Shown here one piece after another: positions 8,027-14,063 of a stretch of DNA of 17,173 nucleotides. Where the stretch lies: contig JAJYZY010000046.1 in the NCBI GenBank assembly GCA_021799715.1, positions 1 to 17,173 of the forward strand. Reading direction: 5' to 3'. The translations under genes and the position numbers were made by a program. Under the pieces are notes generated by a model, which was not told the origin of the DNA, did not search any database, and saw only the letters and a program-made list of their open reading frames with translations. The number at the start of each line of letters is the position of its first letter. The stretch's first letter is position 1. The stretch is from Planctomycetota bacterium (lineage in GTDB: Bacteria > Planctomycetota > Phycisphaerae > WQYP01).

Positions 8027-8046
8027 GTGATCGTTTCAGCGACCAC
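8027..8046 (-). other. Hairpin overlapping the stop of the zinc-ribbon gene
   Basis: Minus-strand GTGGTCG-CTGAAA-CGATCAC forms a 7-bp stem with one G-T pair, followed by CTTTCTCC. It contains the TGA stop. It could be a weak terminator or a 3' stabilising hairpin. Confidence 0.3.
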
Positions 8047-8401
8047 TCTTCTGCGCTTGGAAACAGTCACGGCAATAAACCGGACGATTCCCTGATGGTT
8101 TGAAAGGGACTTCCGTCGGCTGTCCGCAGGACGCGCAGGTCGCTGGGAACATTTGACGGGGACCGGAGGAAAAGCCACCGCGGCCACCGCCGCCGCCACC
8201 ACCGGATCGAGAAGAGAAACTACGACTTCCACCACGACCGCCCGAATCGCCTTGTTGGGCTTTCCGTGCATCGCGGCAGGTTTTGCAGCGTTTGGGTTCA
8301 TTTGTAAATCCACGTTCGGCGAACCGCTGTTGTTCATCCGCAGTGAACGTGAATTCCGCGCCACAATCGACGCATGCGATAACTTTGTCTTCATAGGACA
8401 T
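8036..8401 (-). CDS. Small protein with two zinc ribbons joined by a Gly-rich linker
   Basis: 121 aa from ATG 8401, which has AGGGAG seven bases upstream; the frame stays open further upstream but without a better start. The N-terminal ribbon has CVDC (10-13) and CKTC-like RCKTC (39-42), the form of the probable zinc-ribbon domain found in many bacterial hypothetical proteins. A linker (about 50-80) rich in Gly, Arg and Ser follows, including seven glycines in a row. The C-terminal ribbon reads CASC (89-92), EVPFKPSGNRPVYC and CRDC (110-113), a recurrent CxxC...CxxC bacterial module. The RGG-like linker suggests nucleic-acid contact, but this is inference and no function is established. It is transcribed alone, divergent from the EIIA gene, from a candidate promoter about 115 bases upstream. 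Confidence 0.88.
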   Translation of the reverse strand: MSYEDKVIACVDCGAEFTFTADEQQRFAERGFTNEPKRCKTCRDARKAQQGDSGGRGGSRSFSSRSGGGGGGGRGGFSSGPRQMFPATCASCGQPTEVPFKPSGNRPVYCRDCFQAQKSGR

Positions 8402-8516
8402 ACGAGTGCTCCCTGGGTATACCAGAAATGAGGGAATTGAGAGAAAAGCGATGGGCGGTGCGGGAATGGCTTCGGCCAACCTCGAACTCGGGCGCTACTG
8501 CCCACAGGCGAAAGGA

Positions 8517-8544
8517 ATAATAGCATATCAATTTGGAAAAGCAA
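8517..8544 (-). promoter_or_regulatory. Candidate promoter of the zinc-ribbon gene
   Basis: Minus-strand TTGCTT (8539-8544), 16 bp, TATTAT (8517-8522), inside an AT-rich patch (8525-8580). It implies a leader of about 110 bases before the start codon at 8401. Confidence 0.5.
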
Positions 8545-8797
8545 GTTAATTCTTTTATTTTTTTAATAAACGTTTTTTTCCACCGTTGGCCTGCCAGCCG
8601 TGGCCTTCATTTCAATCCGTTCTTTATTCGTATAAGTAAAAAGCATGATTGCAGCAACTCTCGCCCATCACCGTATGTTTAATCAACCGGATCAGCATGG
8701 GTATATCACCGATATTCCGATACTATTTCCCGCCCGGATTTACCGTTGTCACGATATACAGATCGCAATCCGCCTTTGCCGCCACACAGCGGATGTC

Positions 8798-8826
8798 TTG
8801 AACATCAACCCCAACCGGCGTAGAGT
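8798..8826 (+). promoter_or_regulatory. Possible promoter of the EIIA gene
   Basis: TTGAAC (8798-8803), 17 bp, TAGAGT (8821-8826). The spacing is ideal, but the -10 is poor. It lies about 50 bases before the ATG. Confidence 0.35.
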
Positions 8827-8877
8827 ACCACCTTAAGGAATCGTTTTGGCGATCTGAATTTTGGATACGGAAAGCTC

Positions 8878-9351
8878 ATGCAATTAAAAGACATACTCAA
8901 GCGGGAAAACATCAAAGCGCCTCTGGCCGCGAAAGATAAAAAGGACGCCATTAAGGAACTTGTTGAATTGCTGGCTCTCAATAAAGATGTTAAAAATCCG
9001 GACCTCGTTCTGGCCAGCGTGCTGGAACGGGAGTCCATCCGTACCACCGGCGTGGGTTATGGATTGGCCATACCGCACAGCAAGTGCGGCGGCGTGAACA
9101 AGCTTACCATTGCCATCGGAAAGCCCGAACAGCCGCTGGATTTTCAATCCCTTGACGGCCAACCTGTTTACCTCATTATTCTTCTGGTAAGCCCGCCGGA
9201 ACAAACCGGTGCCCATATCCAGAGTCTGGCAAGCATCAGTCGGCTTATGACCATCGATGCCTTCCGATCAAAACTGAAAGCCGCTAAAACCGCCGACGAT
9301 ATTTTTGAGGCCATCTCGGCCCAGGAAAAAGCCATGGTGCCTGAAGCGTGA
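8878..9351 (+). CDS. PTS EIIA domain protein, PtsN/fructose type
   Basis: 157-aa single-domain EIIA of the fructose/mannitol/nitrogen class. It accepts phosphate from HPr on a histidine, either to pass on to an EIIB or to act as a regulator. The phosphorylation site is GYGLAIPHSKC (His67), preceded by the family sequence SVLERESIRTTGVG; LIILLVSPPEQTGAHIQSLASISRLM follows as in PtsN-like proteins. The whole length matches a free-standing EIIA, and no EIIB or EIIC is attached or adjacent, which favours a regulatory PTS-Ntr-like role over sugar import; this is inference. GGAAAG precedes the ATG closely. The gene is monocistronic and convergent with rph, 82 bp apart. Confidence 0.92.
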   Translation: MQLKDILKRENIKAPLAAKDKKDAIKELVELLALNKDVKNPDLVLASVLERESIRTTGVGYGLAIPHSKCGGVNKLTIAIGKPEQPLDFQSLDGQPVYLIILLVSPPEQTGAHIQSLASISRLMTIDAFRSKLKAAKTADDIFEAISAQEKAMVPEA

Positions 9352-9433
9352 TGGCGCGGCTGTCCAACGAGAAATCCTTGGCGAATCGACTTTCAGCCAT
9401 GCGCCGCCCGCCCCGTTGCTCGCCAGGCGAGGA

Positions 9434-10153
9434 TCAGGTGGCCTTCTTTTTCAATGCTTTTGCTTGCAACGCATGCAATTCATGAATGCCTTTTACCGCC
9501 AGTTTCAGCATGGAGTTGAACTGACGGGGAGTAAATGACGCATGTTCACCCGTGGCCTGAAGTTCCACAAATGTGCCATCTTCTAACATGGCGACATTCA
9601 TATCCACATCGGCGGTGGAATCCTCTTGATAATCCAAATCCAGAACGGGTTTGCCCCGGACTATTCCCACGCTGATCGCCGCCACCTGCCCGTTGACCGG
9701 ATTTTCGGCAAGGATGGAATCTTTCATGGCTTTTCGCGCCGCGTCGCACAGCGCTACATACGCTCCGGTTATCGCCGCCGTTCGCGTTCCGCCATCCGCC
9801 TGTATGACATCGCAATCCAGCCACAGCGTATTTTCGCCAAGCTTTGACATGTCGATGACACGGCGCAGCACGCGGCCGATAAGGCGTTGAATTTCAACAC
9901 TACGTCCATCGGGCTTGCCGCTGTCGCGTTTTTTGCGTGTATTGGTGGAGGACGGGAGCATGGAATATTCAGCCGTAAGCCAACCTTGTCCTTTACCGGC
10001 CAACCATGGCGGCACGCCTTTCTCAATCATCGCGGTGCAAAGTACCCGCGTATTGCCAAAACTTATCAGTACCGAACCGCCGGCATGTCGGGTGAAATGC
10101 CGCTGAATACCGACATTTCGGAGTTGATCCGCCTTTCGTGAGTCCGCTCGCAT
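9434..10153 (-). CDS. rph: Ribonuclease PH
   Basis: Phosphorolytic 3'-5' exoribonuclease that trims tRNA precursor 3' ends, normally a hexameric ring. Diagnostic sequences: [20 protein letters not shown] (23-42), [11 protein letters not shown] (58-67), the phosphate-binding [13 protein letters not shown] (82-94), [20 protein letters not shown] (113-132) and [19 protein letters not shown] (171-189). The length, 239 aa, is standard. The ATG at 10153 has AAAGGA four to five bases upstream. It is the third gene of a minus-strand cluster, 45 bp after the proteasome-like Ntn hydrolase gene, and probably shares its transcript. Neither tRNA gene in the window encodes CCA, consistent with a need for 3' processing. 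Confidence 0.96.
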   Translation of the reverse strand: MRADSRKADQLRNVGIQRHFTRHAGGSVLISFGNTRVLCTAMIEKGVPPWLAGKGQGWLTAEYSMLPSSTNTRKKRDSGKPDGRSVEIQRLIGRVLRRVIDMSKLGENTLWLDCDVIQADGGTRTAAITGAYVALCDAARKAMKDSILAENPVNGQVAAISVGIVRGKPVLDLDYQEDSTADVDMNVAMLEDGTFVELQATGEHASFTPRQFNSMLKLAVKGIHELHALQAKALKKKAT

Positions 10154-10198
10154 AAAGTCCTTTCAAATGTGCCGCATGGCGCACCCACGGGCGGGGGA

Positions 10199-10927
10199 TT
10201 ATCCCAATGTATCAACCGAGTTGTCCATGACGTTACCGACCCTGCTGATTGTAATAAGAAGCGGGGTGCCACCGATCGATCGCATGAGGCCGGCGCAGTG
10301 GTGTAGATCGGAGATAAATCCGATCCATGCGACCAGAAGGTCGGCTCTGGATCGCAATGAATCCGCGGGTACCGGATTGCTGATCGAATCGGCTTGCAGG
10401 CGTTCGAGAAAATCGGGGGTTGCGGCCAACCGGTAGTACGTCGTGTCGCCGTCCGCAGTGGACCACGGTTTATGATCCAAATTGGAAAAGCGTGTCTGCC
10501 GGGAAACCTCGAATTCCGGCAGGGCACCGCCATGCAAGTCATAATTGGATATTTTGTAAGAAACCGGCATGGGCCGGCCCCCCCTTGATTCGTACCCGCT
10601 GACGCGGAAACCTAATTCCGGCGCTCCCGCGGCACCGTGAAGCTTTTGAACCGTGCTTCGCAGGGTGTACGCGGCTTTCTCCAGAGACGCGATGTGCCCA
10701 TGCCGGGTGATGAAATCTTCCATCCAGAGGTCTGTGGGAGTATGCCCAATTTTTCCGATTCCCCATGTGGCCACCATCCCGGGCAAATTCAAAAAGCGCT
10801 GCAGCTTTTTCATCCCGAAAGATACCCGCAATTTACGTCCGCTTTCGGTGTCAGCTTCAATCGATTCCGCCGTATCCGCCGCCATGACAACGCCGTGATT
10901 GGAAATATCTGTCAAAATCAGGGTCAT
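10199..10927 (-). CDS. Proteasome-fold Ntn hydrolase-like protein
   Basis: 242 aa, related to the proteasome beta/HslV/Anbu fold. Counting the Thr after the initiator Met as 1, the protein has Thr1, Asp17 (in HGVVMAADT) and a KKL at 39-41, aligning with the catalytic Lys33 region (GKKLFQI in the Thermoplasma beta subunit) after a short insertion. Next come GMVATWGIGKIG, like GMTIAGLVGDA in beta subunits, then a long helix region (68-95), FRVSGYESRGGRPMPVSYKI, like the VGGxD...xxxSID strand pair, and SIGGTPLLITIS near the end, like the terminal GGxIDVAVI strand. Thr directly after Met would be exposed by methionine aminopeptidase without a propeptide. It overlaps the upstream 84-aa gene by 4 bp (ATGA) and precedes rph. 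No AAA+ unfoldase is in the window. Peptidase activity is inferred; a non-proteolytic Ntn amidase is possible. Confidence 0.7.
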   Translation of the reverse strand: MTLILTDISNHGVVMAADTAESIEADTESGRKLRVSFGMKKLQRFLNLPGMVATWGIGKIGHTPTDLWMEDFITRHGHIASLEKAAYTLRSTVQKLHGAAGAPELGFRVSGYESRGGRPMPVSYKISNYDLHGGALPEFEVSRQTRFSNLDHKPWSTADGDTTYYRLAATPDFLERLQADSISNPVPADSLRSRADLLVAWIGFISDLHHCAGLMRSIGGTPLLITISRVGNVMDNSVDTLG

Positions 10928-11178
10928 GCGCGCACAGGACTCCGGAAGGTCTTCCAGCCGCCGGCTATTTCGCGCACTTGTTTATCTGCGGCCAGTTCGA
11001 CCTCCCGCACGTAGTCCGTGCCGAAACAGGTTTGCATATCAAACCGCGCGTCCAGCGGCACTTCCACCTTGACTGTGGCCAACACACGGCCGGCGGGATT
11101 AATAGCGTGCGCTGTATAGGTGTGGCCGGAGCTTCCTTTGAGCCACTGCCCGCGGACTTTGATCTTTTTGCTTACCAT
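10924..11178 (-). CDS. Unknown 84-aa protein, translationally coupled to the Ntn hydrolase
   Basis: I recognise no family. The protein is small, basic at the N-terminus (MVSKKIKVRG) and beta-rich in appearance (GHTYTAHAINPAGRVLATVKVEVPLDARFDM); it lacks a signal peptide, membrane segment or zinc motif, and has one Cys in TCFGTDY. The ATG at 11178 has AAAAGGA about ten bases upstream. Its TGA overlaps the ATG of the Ntn hydrolase gene (ATGA at 10924-10927), so the two are almost certainly translated together and may act together as substrate, adaptor or subunit; that role is inference. A candidate extended -10 promoter lies just upstream. Confidence 0.7.
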   Translation of the reverse strand: MVSKKIKVRGQWLKGSSGHTYTAHAINPAGRVLATVKVEVPLDARFDMQTCFGTDYVREVELAADKQVREIAGGWKTFRSPVRA

Positions 11179-11207
11179 AACGGCCCGTCCTTTTAGTCTA
11201 TCCCCAG

Positions 11208-11216
11208 ATTATAACA
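11208..11216 (-). promoter_or_regulatory. Extended -10 promoter for the 84-aa/Ntn hydrolase/rph cluster
   Basis: Minus-strand TGTTATAAT fits the extended -10 pattern TGnTATAAT. It lies about 30 bases before the ATG at 11178. A TTGACG at 11225-11230 is too close (11 bp) to be its -35. The 144-bp gap after the upstream reductase gene also favours a separate transcript. Confidence 0.5.
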
Positions 11217-11322
11217 CAATCGTCCGTCAATACAGCCATGACGCATTTTCACGCCATGGAACGAGTTTTGCCCGTTTGGCCTACCCGTCGCTCCGAGGCT
11301 GATCACCGGAAATAATTGTCGC

Positions 11323-12102
11323 TTACAGCGTTCGCAAATGAAAGCCGCCGTCAACATCAATCACCTGCCCGGTTGAAAACGGCAGCAGTCCATCGGCAAT
11401 TGCGAGAACCGCTTTGGCGACATCGGTGGGTTGTCCCCAGCGGCGGATTGGTGTCAGCCCGTTGGCGATCAGGGAGTCATATTTTTCTTTCACACCGGCG
11501 GTCATGTCCGTGGCGATGATCCCCGGTCGAATTTCAAATACCCCGATATTCAATTCCGCCAGCCGGGCCGCAAAAAGTTTGGTCATCATGGCCAGGCCGG
11601 CCTTGGCCACGCAATAATCGCCGCGATTAACGCTCGCGGTGTACGCACTGATGCTGGAAATGGTGACGACATTGCCCGCTCTTCCATCGGCCCCGACGGG
11701 GTTTGATTTCATCGCATTGGCGGCCAGTTGCGACAGAAAATACGGCCCCTTCAAATTCACGTTGATCAGTCTATCAAAGCTTGCTTCCGTGGCTTCAAGA
11801 ATATCCATGCGCTGGTCGGGAGCAATGCCTGCGTTGTTCACCAGCAGATCCAGTCTGCCGAAATGTTCCACTGTTTCTGTAATCAATAATTGCCGATCCA
11901 GACTGCTGCCGATATCGGCGCGTATGCCATGCGCCCGCCCGCCGCGTCCGTTGATCTGCTCGACCGTTTCTTGTGCCGCTGCCTGGCTTGAGGCGTAGTT
12001 TACCACCACATTCCAGCCCGCCGATCCCAAAGCCGTCGCAATGGCCTTTCCTATTCCGCGTGATCCGCCGGTAACCAATGCTGTGCGGTTTTCAGGTGTC
12101 AT
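11323..12102 (-). CDS. Short-chain dehydrogenase/reductase, FabG-like
   Basis: Classical SDR, 259 aa, probably NADP(H)-dependent (basic Arg in TGGSRGIG, residues 11-18, as in FabG). It also shows NNAG (89-92), structural Asn115 in INVNLKG, the catalytic Ser150, Tyr163 and Lys167 (YCVAK), RPGIIATDM and the C-terminal [15 protein letters not shown]. Database entries for such proteins are often called 3-oxoacyl-ACP reductase; the insertion [11 protein letters not shown] (134-144) and the TASVNRGDY segment recall uncharacterised ketoacyl-reductase paralogs, so the substrate is open. It starts 32 bp after the lpxD stop on the same strand, suggesting an operon and possibly a link to the hydroxyacyl supply for lipid A. 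The ribosome site is weak (GGAG about 12 bases upstream). Confidence 0.88.
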   Translation of the reverse strand: MTPENRTALVTGGSRGIGKAIATALGSAGWNVVVNYASSQAAAQETVEQINGRGGRAHGIRADIGSSLDRQLLITETVEHFGRLDLLVNNAGIAPDQRMDILEATEASFDRLINVNLKGPYFLSQLAANAMKSNPVGADGRAGNVVTISSISAYTASVNRGDYCVAKAGLAMMTKLFAARLAELNIGVFEIRPGIIATDMTAGVKEKYDSLIANGLTPIRRWGQPTDVAKAVLAIADGLLPFSTGQVIDVDGGFHLRTL

Positions 12103-12134
12103 AACGTCAAAGTACTCCGCGTGATGCGATCTCT

Positions 12135-13208
12135 TTATGCCTGGGGTTTGTTTTTTAATTCTTCCAGCGTCGCTTCCACTTCACGCAGTCGTTTTACAAA
12201 ATCCGGAAGTTGCATGAAATGCAGATACACCCTTCGCGCATGTTTTAAATCCATGGAAGGCGTGCCGCCGATATCTTTATTTGGTTCAATATCCTGGGCA
12301 ATGCCGGATTGTGCCGCCGCCCGCACCATATCTCCAATGTGTAAATGCCCGGCCACGCCAACTTGTCCGGCCAGCACCACATGGTGCCCCGTGCTTGCCG
12401 AACCGGCAATGCCCACCTGGCTGACAAGCAAGTTGTGCTCCCCGATCCGGCAGTTATGGCCGATAACAACACTGTTTCCAAGCTTCGTGCCGGCGCGGAT
12501 CAGCGTGCTTTCCATCGCCGCACGCTCGATAACTGTATTGCTGCCAACCTCCACGTCATCTTCCAGTACGACATTGCCGATCTGCGGAATTTTGTTATGA
12601 ATGCCTTTGTGCGTGGCAAAACCATAACCATCGCAACCCACTACCGCGCCGGATTGTAAAATAACCCGATCTCCCAGCACACATTGATCGTAAATGACCG
12701 CCGACGGATAAATAATGCAATCGCGCCCGATCCGGGTTCCCGGCATAATGGTCACATGTGGATATATGTTCGTGTTGTCCCCGATTTCAGCATGTTCCCC
12801 GATTACCGCGAAGGGGTGGATATTAACCCCTTTTCCAATGCGGGCTGATTTGGCCACCACCGCCAGCGGCGATATGCCGATCTGCGGATGGTTTCGAAAG
12901 CCGTGCAGCAAAACCAGTATCTGCCGAAAGCTGTAATAGGGGTCCTCCGTCTGAATCAGCGCCGGTTCCCAGGTATCCGCGCGCTGTGTGGATGATGTAT
13001 CTTTTCCCACTACCACGCAGCCGGCCCGCGTGGTATTCAATAGACCGGCATATTTATGATTGGATAGAAAACTTATGTCTTCATTACCCGCGGAGGATAA
13101 GCCATTGCAGCGGGCAATGCGGCGGGTTTTGTCGCCAATGACGGTTCCGCCAACATGGTCGGCTAATTCTTCAACGGTACGGGAAAGCGTGTTAGCGTCT
13201 GTCATCAT
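12135..13208 (-). CDS. lpxD: UDP-3-O-acylglucosamine N-acyltransferase
   Basis: Third step of lipid A synthesis: transfers a 3-hydroxyacyl chain from acyl carrier protein to the amine of UDP-3-O-acylglucosamine. The N-terminal uridine-binding domain (about 1-100) ends in [22 protein letters not shown]. Then come left-handed beta-helix hexapeptide repeats (about 115-310), including [20 protein letters not shown], and family-typical DGYGFA (193-198), KIPQIGNV and [12 protein letters not shown] with the catalytic His near 251. A C-terminal helix ([18 protein letters not shown]) closes the protein. The frame is open to 13307, but the upstream 33 residues are not family-like. ATG 13208 (357 aa) has AGGA five bases before it; ATG 13205 directly follows. 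It shows the bacterium makes lipid A. Confidence 0.95.
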   Translation of the reverse strand: MMTDANTLSRTVEELADHVGGTVIGDKTRRIARCNGLSSAGNEDISFLSNHKYAGLLNTTRAGCVVVGKDTSSTQRADTWEPALIQTEDPYYSFRQILVLLHGFRNHPQIGISPLAVVAKSARIGKGVNIHPFAVIGEHAEIGDNTNIYPHVTIMPGTRIGRDCIIYPSAVIYDQCVLGDRVILQSGAVVGCDGYGFATHKGIHNKIPQIGNVVLEDDVEVGSNTVIERAAMESTLIRAGTKLGNSVVIGHNCRIGEHNLLVSQVGIAGSASTGHHVVLAGQVGVAGHLHIGDMVRAAAQSGIAQDIEPNKDIGGTPSMDLKHARRVYLHFMQLPDFVKRLREVEATLEELKNKPQA

Positions 13209-13234
13209 CCATTCCTGTTTTCCAAGAGTTGCAG

Positions 13235-13264
13235 AGCCTACGGCCAAGACAACCAGATTGTCAA
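13235..13264 (-). promoter_or_regulatory. Candidate promoter of lpxD
   Basis: Perfect minus-strand TTGACA (13259-13264), 18 bp, TAGGCT (13235-13240). The -35 overlaps one arm of an inverted repeat, GACAA-N5-TTGTC (13248-13262). Just upstream is the perfect palindrome GACAATTGTC (13276-13285), with the same half-sites. Confidence 0.45.
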
Positions 13265-13285
13265 ACCCGCCGCGCGACAATTGTC
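13248..13285. promoter_or_regulatory. Possible operator: two inverted repeats with shared half-site
   Basis: GACAA-CCAGA-TTGTC at 13248-13262 and GACAATTGTC at 13276-13285 use the same GACAA/TTGTC half-sites with different spacing, 13 bp apart. They flank and overlap the candidate lpxD -35. A regulator binding both is a guess. Confidence 0.3.
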
Positions 13286-13491
13286 GGCATACGCGCCGCA
13301 ATTGCAAAATATCCGCCGTTTAACGTCGGACTTGCCTCGTAACGTACCGCGCGAAGGATTATATACTCCACACGGCCATCGACCGGACATGCTGATCCCG
13401 TATTATTGCCGCGAAATCAGAACATATCCACGCTTTTCATTTTTCAGTGACGTTTCACCAGGAGCCGCACGGGGCATTTATGTGAAGATAC

Positions 13492-13562
13492 TGGAGACGA
13501 GGGGAATCGAACCCCCATCTGCGCATTGCGAACGCGCCGTCCTCCCATTGAACGACGTCCCC
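13492..13562 (-). tRNA. tRNA-Ala (anticodon CGC)
   Basis: Minus strand, 71 bases. Acceptor GGGGACG/CGTCTCC contains the G3-U70 pair, the main alanine identity element, and the discriminator is A73. D arm GTTC/GGAC with a 7-base loop, anticodon stem GCGCG/TGCGC with loop TTCGCAA (CGC, reading GCG), 4-base variable region, T stem GGGGG/CCCCT with loop TTCGATT. CCA is not encoded. The GTTCAATGGGAGGAC D arm resembles that of many tRNA-Gly, but identity elements and anticodon say Ala. It starts 33 bp after the ruvX stop and may be processed from the ruvX transcript. Confidence 0.93.
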
Positions 13563-13595
13563 GGTACTGACTCTAAATTAACGGATGCGCGCATT

Positions 13596-14036
13596 TTAAG
13601 CAACTGTGTCGCCGTCTTTGCGCCGGCGGTCCATGGCCAGATAGTCCGTAAGTATTTGGGCCGCCGCAATCGCGTCTATACGCCGCCGCTTTTGCATGCG
13701 AGTGTACTGCCCGGCAATGCGCGATTCCGCCTCATACGTGCTAAGTCGCTCATCCACGCGCACAATCTTTTTACCGGTGGCCGCTTCGAGAAGCGCAACG
13801 ATTTTCTCCGTGAGTTTAACGCGCGGGCCCGCGGTGCCATCCATATTCAACGGCAATCCGCAAATTAGAATATCAATGCGTTCCTGCTCCACGATGCGCT
13901 TTATTTCCGCCACGAGTTGCATCTCTTTGAGATTTTCCAACACCTCAAACGGCGTCGCCAGGCGGGTATCGGTGTCGGCAATGGCCAGACCGGTCCGCTT
14001 ATCCCCAAAATCAATGGCCATGATTCGCTGTGACAT
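13596..14036 (-). CDS. ruvX: Putative pre-16S rRNA nuclease / Holliday junction resolvase, YqgF/RuvX family
   Basis: 146-aa RNase H-fold nuclease. In E. coli the ortholog YqgF takes part in 16S rRNA 5' end maturation; a resolvase role has also been proposed. Visible catalytic acids: Asp9 in MAIDFGDKRTGLA, Glu96 in VDERLSTYEAE and Asp121 in RIDAIAAAQILTDYL. The central CGLPLNMDGTAGP (59-71) is the usual GLPLxMDGxxG signature. ATG 14036 has AGGGG about eight bases upstream. It follows manC by 27 bp on the same strand and precedes tRNA-Ala by 33 bp, so manC-ruvX-tRNA is probably one transcript. Confidence 0.94.
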   Translation of the reverse strand: MSQRIMAIDFGDKRTGLAIADTDTRLATPFEVLENLKEMQLVAEIKRIVEQERIDILICGLPLNMDGTAGPRVKLTEKIVALLEAATGKKIVRVDERLSTYEAESRIAGQYTRMQKRRRIDAIAAAQILTDYLAMDRRRKDGDTVA

Positions 14037-14063
14037 GCCGCATCCCCTGCGATTTGAATCGCC

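Larger units (their letters stand above)
7572..8035. other. Intergenic region between tRNA-Asp and the zinc-ribbon gene
   Basis: 464 bases without a convincing gene. It contains the tRNA-Asp promoter at the left, a strong 10-bp hairpin at 7851-7876 and smaller hairpins near the end of the zinc-ribbon gene (8027-8046 overlapping its stop, and 7997-8018). Short open frames on both strands (about 70 codons at 7713-7925 minus) run through the terminator hairpin and match no family I recognise. Confidence 0.5.
8402..8877. other. Divergent intergenic region, zinc-ribbon gene / EIIA gene
   Basis: 476 bases. The left part is the GC-rich leader of the zinc-ribbon gene, with small hairpins such as GGGC-AGTAGC-GCCC and TGGC-CGAA-GCCA. 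The middle (8525-8580) is AT-rich with T-runs. The right part holds a weak candidate promoter for the EIIA gene. A minus-strand open stretch at 8723-8875 reads protein-like but has no start codon (see findings). Confidence 0.5.

Noticed and set aside
8645..8836. 63-codon open frame on the plus strand upstream of the EIIA gene
   Set aside because: No ribosome site and no family; it contains the candidate EIIA promoter.
9419..9431. CTCGC-CAG-GCGAG hairpin between the EIIA gene and rph as a terminator
   Set aside because: The stem is only 5 bp with a 3-base loop and the nearest T-run is about 15 bases away, inside rph.
13281..13868. 195-codon open frame on the plus strand
   Set aside because: It crosses tRNA-Ala and the antisense of ruvX and has no family similarity.
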